NCBI GenBank assembly: GCA_047618505.1
Contig: JBLHLB010000063.1
Span: 1 to 15,297 of the forward strand
Reading direction: 5' to 3'
Source of the DNA: JBLHLB01 sp047618505
Lineage (GTDB): Bacteria; Planctomycetota; UBA1135; GCA-002686595
DNA: 15,297 nt
The notes under the pieces are model-generated. The model did not search any database and was not told where the DNA came from. It was given only the letters and a program-made list of their open reading frames with translations. Positions 1-7,380 of the stretch are shown here, one piece after another (the first letter of the stretch is position 1; each line of letters starts with the position of its first letter). Position numbers and translations under genes: made by a program.

Positions 1-2921
1 CCGCCACCGCCGCGTTCGCCTTGGCGCTCTCCACGACCACCGCCGCGCTGACCACCACGGGGTCCGCCGCGACGGGGATCGGGTACGCCCTTGAGGGTGA
101 GCTCGATGCGGGGGGACTCGGGATTGGTGATTTTGGCGCGCACGACCTGACCGACGGCTAGGAGAGCGCGCGCATCACGGACGTAACGTTGGGAGACTTC
201 GCTGATGTGAATCATCCCGTCACGGGCGATGCCGAGATCCACGAAGGCTCCGAAGCTAGCCACGCTGGCCACCACGCCCTCGACGACCTGATCCTTGGCC
301 AGGCTTTCCATCTCGGTGTCCGGCGGAAGCAAGCGCGGGATCAGGGCACGGGCACGCGGATCGCGACCGGGGGAGGCGAGCCCACGCATGAGGTCATGCC
401 AGGTTCCCTCTTCGATTTCAAAACCACCACGCTTCAAACTGCGCAGGAGATCGCGATTACCGATGGCCTCACCAAGGGAAACCCCCAGCCGCTCGGCCAT
501 GCTATTGACAAGCTCAAGTTGCTCCGGGTGCACGCTCGTTCGATCGAGGGGATTTTCCGCCCCTTCAAGTTGCAGGAAGCCGGCGGCGTTACGGAAGTTC
601 TCCGCAGTCAACAGGCCCTCATCAACGAGTTCCTGAAGTGACGTAAAGGGCTTCTCCGTTCGGCGCGCGATGATCTTCTTGGCCACCTCGAAGTCGATAC
701 CGGGGATGTGCCGCAGAAGGTGCAGGGGACTCTTGTTGACGTCGCAGCCGATGTAGGCCACGCAGGACTCAAGGGTGTCTGCGATCAGGCGACGCAGAGC
801 GCCACGCCCGACGATTCCCTGCTCTAGGCCGAGCCCGAGCTGACGTGTTTCCACACGCACGAGTTCCGCCAGGGGATCCTGCCAACGGCGGGCAAAGCCC
901 AGGGCCGTACGGGCGGGAACCGGCATATCGGGGAACTCGGTGCGAGCTGCCTCGCCGTTGGCCCAACCGGAAAGTCCCGCATCATTGATCGGCACAACCG
1001 CCGCCGCACCACCGAGGAGGTGCAAGGTGTTACGCAGCTTCTTGATGCCTTCCTTAGCGGACTTCTCGCTGGAAACAGCGATGACACCTACATCGTGGGG
1101 TGCCAAGTGAGCGCGCAGGGGATCCGTCAGTTGGGACGGTTCCATGGTGCTAGCTTCGATCTTGACCGGTTCTCCGAGCACTTCCCCCTCGGCGCCGAGG
1201 ACTACAGCAGTCCAATCCCCCTTGGGATCGATGTTGATGCCTGCGCAGACACGACGTCCGCCCGGCGGCGCCAGCAGGGTTTGGCGCAGGTTCTGGGCGA
1301 TGGAGCGAATAGCTTCCTCTTCAGCCCGTTCACGGATCTCCGTGCGCAGGTCTTCTTCGAGCATCGGCATCAGACGCCTACTGAGGGCGCGCTCCGCGAC
1401 GACCTCCAGAACGCCAAGGCGTTCCGGGGGAATGCGGGTGCCAAGGGCGGCGACGAGCTTCGGGATTGCGAGGCTGTACTGCAGATCAATCCCGACGGAG
1501 ACCTGTCGCCGGATTTGCGCCTGGCGCAGGGACATCAACTTGTGACCCTGAAGTTGGCGCACCGGCAGCTTGAGCTTGACCAGGGAGCGGTTGCGTCCCA
1601 GCTGCTTCTCGTCGACCAAGGCGCGCACGCTGATGCGTGCACTCTTGCGCACGAGGCGGCGCAGCATGCTACGCACCTTGGGGTCACGACCCAGTCGATC
1701 CGAAAGGATGCGCATGGCACCTTCGAGGGCTTCCTGGTCTGAGTGGATGCCGCGATCGGTATTGACAAAGGGTGCGCAGATGCGTGCGAGGTCAGCGTTG
1801 AATTCGACCTGACGCGCGGGCTTGGGAGCCTGCTTCTGCTTGCCCTTCGGCTTCTCTTTGGGCTTGTCGGCCGTGGCCGCAGTTTCGTCCCCGGACGCGC
1901 CTGCTTCAGGAGCAGCCTCGGCCGCCGGAGCTTCCGACTCGGGACCAGCCTGGACTGCACCGGGTTCAGTCGCAGCCGCTTCCGCAGCAGCAGGCTCTTC
2001 GACAACAGCTTCCTCTGCGCTCGCGCTCTCCTCCTGGGTCGGGGCCCCATCGGCTTGAGCGGGTACGGCGTCTTCCGCCTGGGGCTCTTCTACAGGAGCT
2101 TCCTCGGCAGGAGCCGCCGCCTGTTCCTCTTCGACCTGGCGCGGCCCCGCTTTTACGAGCAGGTTCGCAAGGTCCCTCAATCCGCGGTCAGCGGCCAATT
2201 GCACCTCCGGTTCCGGACGGCGCAGCGGCAGGAAGACATCTTCAAGATCAATGCGCTCGCTGCAGCGGAAGGCCGCCTTCACGAGGGTCGCTGAGACCTC
2301 TGGGTATTCCACCAGGGGATCGAGATCCGGCTTAGGCTTCGTTTCAGCGACCGGTTTGGCGCTCGCCTGCTCGACACTTTCGACTCCGGCACTTTCGACT
2401 CCAGAGCTATCGGCACTAGGGCTGTCAGCTCCGGCACTTTCGGTACTGGAGAGATCGGTAGCCTCCGTGGAAGACTCCGGCACCGAGGACTCGGACTCGG
2501 CCATTTCGGCCCCCGTGTCTGCGTCCAGGGATTCGACGGCGCCTTCGGCGACCTCGGGCCCGGGCTCGGTCGATTCAGCCGGGACGGACCCCGTGGGTAC
2601 GTCCCCTTGCGCAGAAGCTTCCTCCGCACCGAAGCTGACCTTCTTGGCAGCCTCCGCGTCGGCGCGCTGGACAGCGCGGATCTCCTTTGCGACGGAACGC
2701 AGCAGGGATCTACGCCTGCGGTCGACTTCCTCAAGTTGACGGCGCCGTCGCTCAATGCGTCGTATGGCGCCTTCGGTCAGTTCGCCGATGTCGGCACGGC
2801 GGTAATGGGCGATGGTCGGTGCCTTGAGACCTTCGTCGAGTAGGCGTAAAACGCCTTCAACGTACTTGTCCGAGGTCGACAGTTCCTTCGCCAGCGTCTT
2901 GGCGATCGCTGCAAGGGTCAC
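1..2921 (-). CDS. tex: Tex-family S1 RNA-binding transcription accessory protein, 3' end outside window
   Basis: Tex proteins are cytoplasmic nucleic-acid-binding factors linked to transcription and RNA metabolism. The frame is open from GTG at 2921 to the window edge (about 973 codons); E. coli Tex is about 770 residues. Visible in order: the N-terminal helical part with PTIAHYRR (residues 35-42, usual form PFIARYRKE); an acidic Ser/Glu/Ala linker (about 95-195); the Tex signature LEDVFLPLR (226-234, usual LEDLYLPYK); a second Ala/Glu/Pro linker (about 257-370) ending in a Lys/Pro-rich stretch; a YqgF/RNase H-like domain with GINIDPKGD (about 556-564); a helix-hairpin-helix region (about 728-790, IPGIDFEVAKKII); an S1 domain (about 875-943, GAFVDLG and DGMIHISE); and an Arg/Gly-rich tail from about 946. 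GTG is chosen because GGAGA lies 7 nt upstream. The family call is firm; the insertions and tail are atypical. Homologous blocks before, between and after the linkers share one frame, so no frameshift is seen. Confidence 0.93.
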   Translation of the reverse strand, partial: MTLAAIAKTLAKELSTSDKYVEGVLRLLDEGLKAPTIAHYRRADIGELTEGAIRRIERRRRQLEEVDRRRRSLLRSVAKEIRAVQRADAEAAKKVSFGAEEASAQGDVPTGSVPAESTEPGPEVAEGAVESLDADTGAEMAESESSVPESSTEATDLSSTESAGADSPSADSSGVESAGVESVEQASAKPVAETKPKPDLDPLVEYPEVSATLVKAAFRCSERIDLEDVFLPLRRPEPEVQLAADRGLRDLANLLVKAGPRQVEEEQAAAPAEEAPVEEPQAEDAVPAQADGAPTQEESASAEEAVVEEPAAAEAAATEPGAVQAGPESEAPAAEAAPEAGASGDETAATADKPKEKPKGKQKQAPKPARQVEFNADLARICAPFVNTDRGIHSDQEALEGAMRILSDRLGRDPKVRSMLRRLVRKSARISVRALVDEKQLGRNRSLVKLKLPVRQLQGHKLMSLRQAQIRRQVSVGIDLQYSLAIPKLVAALGTRIPPERLGVLEVVAERALSRRLMPMLEEDLRTEIRERAEEEAIRSIAQNLRQTLLAPPGGRRVCAGINIDPKGDWTAVVLGAEGEVLGEPVKIEASTMEPSQLTDPLRAHLAPHDVGVIAVSSEKSAKEGIKKLRNTLHLLGGAAAVVPINDAGLSGWANGEAARTEFPDMPVPARTALGFARRWQDPLAELVRVETRQLGLGLEQGIVGRGALRRLIADTLESCVAYIGCDVNKSPLHLLRHIPGIDFEVAKKIIARRTEKPFTSLQELVDEGLLTAENFRNAAGFLQLEGAENPLDRTSVHPEQLELVNSMAERLGVSLGEAIGNRDLLRSLKRGGFEIEEGTWHDLMRGLASPGRDPRARALIPRLLPPDTEMESLAKDQVVEGVVASVASFGAFVDLGIARDGMIHISEVSQRYVRDARALLAVGQVVRAKITNPESPRIELTLKGVPDPRRGGPRGGQRGGGRGERQGERGGG

Positions 2922-3128
2922 GAATACTTCTCCGATGCGGAGGGTCTTTCACCCGCGGCGAAAGTATCGCGGCGGGTCGGGGATAGAAAGCGCGCGACAT
3001 CCATGCCGGCGCGCCTGGTTTGTTGGTCGGGGGCGAATATACCGGCATGCCCCCTTCCTGCGGGGAAAACCGGCTGGGAATCGCTCTGGAATTGAGACCC
3101 GGAGGGGGCAGAAGCGAGACCGGGTGCC
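2922..3128 (-). promoter_or_regulatory. tex leader with TATATT box and inverted repeat
   Basis: This 207-bp gap separates the DJ-1-like gene from tex. An AT-rich TATATT (minus strand, 3041-3036) is a possible -10 box about 115 nt before the tex start, but no convincing -35 sequence stands 17 nt upstream. Two perfect 8-bp arms, CATGCCGG (3002-3009) and CCGGCATG (3042-3049), bracket this box, and the second arm touches it directly. They could be a divided operator or the arms of a hairpin. The promoter role is inferred. Confidence 0.3.
2929..2933 (-). promoter_or_regulatory. Ribosome binding site of tex
   Basis: On the minus strand GGAGA sits 7 nt before the GTG at 2921. It is one of the few clear Shine-Dalgarno sequences in the window and it fixes the tex start at a GTG codon. 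Confidence 0.7.
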
Positions 3129-3710
3129 CTACCCGATGCTGACGAGCTGAACGAGGGCCTTGCCGAAGCGCAGTCCGGCGGCATCATCCAGGGCGGTGAC
3201 CAGCTTGCCGTCGATAACGAGCTGGTGACCCCGGTACTTGGCGCCGGCCTGGCGCAGCTCATCGGCGATGGAAGCTGCCCCGGTGGCCTTGCGCTTCTGG
3301 AGCACGCCGGCCCGAGCCAGAATCAGGACTGACTCTCCCCAGGCACCGACGAGTTTGCCCTGGGCCATGGCATCGCGAGCCAGCCTCTGGGCGTCGGGGT
3401 TGCTGGCCAATTCGATGGCCCCCGGACCGCCGCAAAACAGGACGCCGGCATAGTCGGTCACATCGGCACCGGCCAGGACCCCGTCGGGCTGCAGTTCATC
3501 CTGCATCGTGCCGTGGACCAACTCATCTTCCTGGGTCGACAGCATGCGCGTACCCACGTGGACGTTGTGCAGGGCGGAGCGCGCGTAGCGTAGGGTCGTC
3601 TCGTCGAAGCCCTCCGACGGGATGACCACGAGCACGCTGGTGGCCGTGGTTTGAACGATCAGCCCGTTCTCGTCGAGCTCGGCGTCATCGGGGGCGGAAC
3701 TCTTAGACAT
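3129..3710 (-). CDS. DJ-1/PfpI-like protein lacking the nucleophilic cysteine
   Basis: 193 residues, the usual size for the DJ-1/PfpI (class I glutamine amidotransferase-like) superfamily. Visible: strand SVLVVIPSEGFDE (25-37) with the acidic pair matching the conserved Glu of DJ-1 proteins; GVLFCGGPGA (89-98) at the usual position of the Gly-Gly turn; and GKLVGAWGESVLILARAGVL (118-137), which aligns with the family nucleophile elbow AICHGPxxLAxAGVL. The residue in the Cys position is Trp124 and the following His is Gly, so peptidase, glyoxalase or chaperone activity by the usual cysteine chemistry is unlikely. Another Cys (93) lies in the GG turn. There is no signal peptide, so it is probably cytoplasmic. 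The ATG has no clear Shine-Dalgarno sequence. The gene follows the 4885-3905 propeller gene and would sit about 32 bp behind it without the palindromic element. Fold assignment is fairly sure; function is unknown. Confidence 0.8.
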   Translation of the reverse strand: MSKSSAPDDAELDENGLIVQTTATSVLVVIPSEGFDETTLRYARSALHNVHVGTRMLSTQEDELVHGTMQDELQPDGVLAGADVTDYAGVLFCGGPGAIELASNPDAQRLARDAMAQGKLVGAWGESVLILARAGVLQKRKATGAASIADELRQAGAKYRGHQLVIDGKLVTALDDAAGLRFGKALVQLVSIG

Positions 3711-3742
3711 GGGATGTGCAGGAGTCAGAACAAAGTGAGGAG

Positions 3743-3908
3743 CTAGCAGTCTGTTGAAAAACAGCCGCTTCCCGATTGGTCTCCACGGATCGCCTGGCGA
3801 GACGACAAGTTCCCCACGTAGAAGTACCTACACGGGTGGTTCTGCCTACGCAGCTAGGCGATTCGTGGGGGCCGAGAGGGGAACTGCTGTTCTTCAACGG
3901 GCTGCTAG
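3743..3908. mobile_element. 166-bp palindromic MITE-like element
   Basis: The two 23-bp ends (3743-3765 and 3886-3908) are inverted copies matching at 20 of 23 positions. The symmetry continues without gaps to a centre at GTAC (3824-3827): by hand count about 54 of 83 positions are complementary, more if G-T pairs are allowed. A second well-kept block is CACGGATCGCCTGGC (3784-3798) against its partner near 3853-3867. Both ends begin and finish with CTAG. Each terminal repeat also holds a small stem-loop (CTGTT, GAAA, AACAG in the left copy). No transposase is encoded. CTAG at both ends could be a target duplication or a TA duplication within CTAG, as IS630-type elements make; the parent element is not identified. 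The alternative is a very long hairpin terminator between two collinear genes. Confidence 0.6.
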
Positions 3909-4885
3909 AGCGGAAGCTCAAAGATGGAAGTGCGTGTTTCCTCCGCGAGGAGGCCCGCGCCGTCGCAAACACGCCAGGCGATGCGTTCGTCAAGCCCGGG
4001 CAGGGTGACCTCTCCAAGGGCGCGACCGCTCTGGGCATCGAGGACATCGAGCAAGGCACCATTGGCCACGTAGAGCTTGCCGCTGTTCATGGAGATGCTG
4101 ACATCCGGCAAATCGTCGTGGGAGTCGTTCCCGAGCTCCTTGCGCCAGAGCTCGAAACCGTCACCGCTGGCAACGCCGCCGAAGGCGATCACGTGTAGAC
4201 GTTCGATACCGCCCGATCGGCGCGCACCGGGGGCACGATCCCCCACCAAGACAAGGGCTCGTTCGCCCTCAAGGGAGAACTCGTGAATGACCTGGAAGGC
4301 CGGGTCGATGGTAGACCCCACGAGCTCGCCGCTTTCAACGTCCAAGGCCAGGATGCCTTGCCGGCGAGTGTTCGTGTTTGTGTAGACAACTAGGGCGCGG
4401 TTCCCAGCGCGCGAAACCATGTGGTAGCGCTCACCGTCGCGGGCGTAGGACCAAACCTCGATCATGGGCTCGGTTAAAATACCCGAGACCTTGGCCGCCG
4501 TCACGGTGATGGACATGTCAGGTCCGACTACCGCCTGATCGAAGGGTTCGATTTCCTGGGCGCCCAGGAGCTCGCCGGTTTCGAGGGATTGACGCGCGAT
4601 GCGGTGCCCCTGCATGCCCGGCCCCATGATCACCACATCGTTCTCGGGACCCAGCCCAACGCCGAAACCGCGCCCATAGCCGACTTCGCAGGGCGAAAGC
4701 CAGAGCGTCTCACCGGTGCTGCGTTCCAAGGCGCCGAGCTTGCCGGGTATAACGTTGTCGATCCACTTCCCACCCGCAGGGGGGTCGTAGCCGTGAATTA
4801 TGGCCGGTCCGGAAGTGCCCAGGAAGATCCCGTCGATCTCCCCCTGAAATTCTCGGCTCCAACGCCTGCGTGCCGTGGTCGTCAT
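3905..4885 (-). CDS. Cytoplasmic PQQ-like beta-propeller protein
   Basis: 326 residues from the ATG at 4885. A GTG at 4948 would add 21 residues, but neither start has a clear Shine-Dalgarno sequence; the ATG form begins MTTTARRRWSREF and looks natural. Repeated strand patterns of the PQQ/BamB-like propeller type are visible: GKLGALERSTGETLWL near the N-terminus, HRIARQSLETGELLG, GILALDVESGELVGS, LHVIAFGG with FELWRKEL, and LLDVLDAQSGRALGEV near the C-terminus, each a short strand, a (D/E)xxSG turn and another strand. Such proteins usually form ring-shaped binding or scaffold domains; no catalytic motif is seen. No signal peptide or membrane segment is apparent, unlike the propeller at 14996-13380. 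The TAG stop lies inside the right end of the palindromic element. It starts about 135 bp after EF-G and may share its transcript. Substrate or partner unknown. Confidence 0.75.
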   Translation of the reverse strand: MTTTARRRWSREFQGEIDGIFLGTSGPAIIHGYDPPAGGKWIDNVIPGKLGALERSTGETLWLSPCEVGYGRGFGVGLGPENDVVIMGPGMQGHRIARQSLETGELLGAQEIEPFDQAVVGPDMSITVTAAKVSGILTEPMIEVWSYARDGERYHMVSRAGNRALVVYTNTNTRRQGILALDVESGELVGSTIDPAFQVIHEFSLEGERALVLVGDRAPGARRSGGIERLHVIAFGGVASGDGFELWRKELGNDSHDDLPDVSISMNSGKLYVANGALLDVLDAQSGRALGEVTLPGLDERIAWRVCDGAGLLAEETRTSIFELPL

Positions 4886-4956
4886 AGGGCTGAGATGGTA
4901 GCGAGCAAAGTGCGGAGCGGCCACCGCCCAAAGCAAGGAGCCCGCCACCCGGGGCA

Positions 4957-4977
4957 GAATCTGCGCGGGGCAGATCC
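4957..4977 (-). terminator. Hairpin downstream of EF-G
   Basis: On the minus strand GGATCTGC pairs with GCAGATTC around a 5-nt loop, giving eight pairs including one G-T, about 44 nt after the EF-G stop. No U-tract follows, so it may be a processing or attenuation structure rather than a classical terminator. It lies before the ATG of the next gene. Confidence 0.35.
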
Positions 4978-5020
4978 TGTCGTGGGTAGCGGACTCCCGA
5001 TGGTGGTCACCTGTGGGGCG

Positions 5021-7099
5021 CTAGGCCTCGCCTTCGTAGACCTTCTTGGCGATGCTTGCGGGCACGGCACGGTACTCGTGGAGCTCCATGGAGAAGGAGC
5101 CACGGCCCTGGGTCGCACCACGGAGGGAGGACGTGTAGGCGAACATCTCGGAGATGGGGACCAGGCCGCGCACGATGCGTAAGTCCTCGTCGGCCTCGAC
5201 TTCCCCGACCTCGCCACGGCGAGAGTTGAGGTCTCCCACGACGCCGCCAAGGAACTCCTCGGGGCAACGCACTTCGACCTTCATGATCGGCTCAAGCAAC
5301 GTGGAGTTGCTCTCTGCGGCCTCGCGGAAAGCCTGGACGCCGGCGGCGTGGAAGGACATCTCGCTAGAGTCAACATCGTGAGCCTTGCCGTCGAAGAGCA
5401 CCGCGCTGACGTTTACGAAGGGGTAGCCGTTGCGGCCACCACTCTTGAGGCCGGCACCGATACCGGACTCGACCGAGGGGATGTACTCACGCGGCACGTT
5501 GCCACCCTTGATCTTGTTCTCGAACTCGTAGAGACCGTCTTCGGGCTCGCCGGGACCGATACGCACACTGATGACGGCGAACTGACCGCGACCACCGGAC
5601 TGGCGCACGTAGCGCACTTGGAATTCCTTCTCGCGCGTCAGCTGCTGCTTGTAGGCCACCTTGGGCTTACCGGTCTTGACACCACACTTGTTGTCGTTCT
5701 GGATGCGTCCAACGATGACTTCCAGGTGCAGCTCGCCCATGCCGGAGATAACTAGCTCGCCGGTATCCTCATCAGTGATGGCGCGGAAAGTCGGATCCTC
5801 GCGCATCATGCGACCGATGATGTCGGTCAGCCTGTCGCGGTCCTCGTTCTTGGCCGGCTCAAGGGACATCGAGATGACGGCCTCGGGGAAGGTGATCTTG
5901 TTGAGCAAGATCGGGTCGTCGTCGTCACAAAGTGTGTCACCGGTGACGGTGTTCTTCAGACCCTGGACTGCGGCGATGTCACCGGCGATGACTTCATCGA
6001 CGGGCTCACGCTTGTTGGCGTGCATGCGCACAAGGCGCCCAATGCGCTCATACTTGCCCGTGCGCGGGTTCTGTACGCGGGTGCCCTTCTTTAGGATGCC
6101 CGAATAAATGCGCACAAAGGTCAGGTCGCCGGTGCTCTCCGCGATGGTCTTGAAGGCCATCAGGCTCATGGGAGCATCGGGGTTCGACGGACGCGTCATC
6201 TTCTCGCTGGGGTCGCGCGGGTGCGTGCCCTCGATCGGGGGAATCTCCATGGGGTTGGGCAGGTAGTCCAACACGGCATCGAGCAGGAAGCTGACCCCCT
6301 TGTCCTTCAGGGCGGAACCGCACAGGACCGGAGTAATCTCCATGCCCAGGCAACCGTCACGCAGGGCCTTCTTCAGGAGCTCGAGGGGAACCTCCTCATC
6401 TTCGACGAAAAGGTCCAGGAGCTCTTCGTTGAACTCGGCGGCCGTCTCGACCATCTCGTGACGCGCAAGCTCGACCTCGTCCGCGAGAGCCGCCGGGATG
6501 TCGATCTTCGTCGTCTCCTTGCCCGTGGACTCATCGTCAAAGAGGTAGGCCTGCATGGCGACCAGATCGACGAAACCGGCGAAATCCTTCTCGGCTCCGA
6601 TCGGGTACTGGAGCACGACGGGACGCGCGTTAAGGCGATCCTTGATCGACTGCACAGCCTTCAGATAGTCAGCTCCAACGCGGTCCATCTTGTTGATGAA
6701 GCACATGCGCGGAACCTTGTATTTGTTCGCCTGACGCCAGACCGTTTCCGACTGAGCCTCTACACCACTGACGGCGTCGAAGACGGCGACAGCGCCGTCG
6801 AGCACACGCAGGGAGCGCTCCACCTCGGCCGTGAAATCCACGTGACCGGGGGTGTCGATGATGTTGATGACGTAGTCCTTCCAGTCCACCTGAGTGGCGG
6901 CGGACTGAATCGTGATACCACGCTTCTGCTCTTCCTCGAGGTAGTCCATCGTGGCACCGCCATCGTGGACTTCACCAATTTTGTGGATCTTGGAGCACAG
7001 GAACAGGATCCGCTCAGTAACGGTGGTCTTGCCCGCATCAATGTGGGCCATGATGCCGATGTTACGGCGCTTTTCGAGCTTGGCGTCACTAAGAGCCAT
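5021..7099 (-). CDS. fusA: Elongation factor G, EF-G1 (spd) type
   Basis: EF-G is the GTPase that drives translocation of tRNA and mRNA on the ribosome. 692 residues, full length for the family. GTPase motifs: G1 AHIDAGKTT (18-26), switch I/G2 region ending EEEQKRGITIQSAAT, G3 DTPGHVDF, G4 NKMDR, G5 GSALKDKG. Domain IV (GGRGQFAVISVRIGPG, GGNVPREYIPSVESGI) and the C-terminal domain V (FLGGVVGDLNSRRGEV) are intact. The wording of switch I, DYVINIIDTPGHVDF, and the IGAEKDFAGFVDLV stretch resemble the spdEFG1/mitochondrial EF-G1 clade rather than E. coli FusA. The start MALSDAKLEKRRN at 7099 matches EF-G N-termini; an upstream extension to 7186 is open but not EF-G-like. No Shine-Dalgarno sequence precedes it. 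Neighbours are not rpsL, rpsG or tuf, so it stands outside the usual str cluster. Confidence 0.98.
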   Translation of the reverse strand: MALSDAKLEKRRNIGIMAHIDAGKTTVTERILFLCSKIHKIGEVHDGGATMDYLEEEQKRGITIQSAATQVDWKDYVINIIDTPGHVDFTAEVERSLRVLDGAVAVFDAVSGVEAQSETVWRQANKYKVPRMCFINKMDRVGADYLKAVQSIKDRLNARPVVLQYPIGAEKDFAGFVDLVAMQAYLFDDESTGKETTKIDIPAALADEVELARHEMVETAAEFNEELLDLFVEDEEVPLELLKKALRDGCLGMEITPVLCGSALKDKGVSFLLDAVLDYLPNPMEIPPIEGTHPRDPSEKMTRPSNPDAPMSLMAFKTIAESTGDLTFVRIYSGILKKGTRVQNPRTGKYERIGRLVRMHANKREPVDEVIAGDIAAVQGLKNTVTGDTLCDDDDPILLNKITFPEAVISMSLEPAKNEDRDRLTDIIGRMMREDPTFRAITDEDTGELVISGMGELHLEVIVGRIQNDNKCGVKTGKPKVAYKQQLTREKEFQVRYVRQSGGRGQFAVISVRIGPGEPEDGLYEFENKIKGGNVPREYIPSVESGIGAGLKSGGRNGYPFVNVSAVLFDGKAHDVDSSEMSFHAAGVQAFREAAESNSTLLEPIMKVEVRCPEEFLGGVVGDLNSRRGEVGEVEADEDLRIVRGLVPISEMFAYTSSLRGATQGRGSFSMELHEYRAVPASIAKKVYEGEA

Positions 7100-7380
7100 G
7101 GTGAGGTCAGAAGGATCAGGCCCTTGCGGGCGGTGGAGCACGGGGCCGCGCTCACGAATAAGAGGCGGACAAGAAAGGCGCGGCACGGAGGGGCACCTGG
7201 TGATCGAAAGATCCCTAGGGTCCCCAACGGTTCATCTTCAAAGGGAGGTCAAAGCGGGCTGTTCCCGGGCTCTGGATAGCCGCCGATCGAAGAAGTAAGC
7301 GAAATACGGTAACGGTGGCCCGCGAACTGTCAACGGGGCCGACCCGAAGAAGCATCAGGAGCGGCAGGACTTTTTTGGAT
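7100..7380 (-). promoter_or_regulatory. EF-G leader with possible -35 box
   Basis: This 281-bp stretch separates the M23-like gene from EF-G. On the minus strand a perfect TTGACA (7333-7328) is present, but the best -10-like sequence, GTATTT (7307-7302), is 20 nt away, longer than the usual 17. A small palindrome GATCGAAAGATC and an adjacent CCCTAGGG lie near 7202-7218. No gene, tRNA or clear riboswitch fold is visible. A highly expressed gene such as EF-G should have its own promoter here, but its exact position is not proven by the sequence. Confidence 0.3.

Noticed and set aside
189..2294. Long plus-strand open frames opposite tex
   Set aside because: They are antisense shadows in high-GC sequence; the minus-strand frame carries all Tex motifs.
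3776..4198. Plus-strand frame running through the palindrome as a possible transposon gene
   Set aside because: It extends into the propeller gene in antisense and shows no transposase motif.
6221..7279. 352-codon plus-strand frame opposite EF-G
   Set aside because: It is antisense to a highly conserved EF-G frame and its protein shows no family features.
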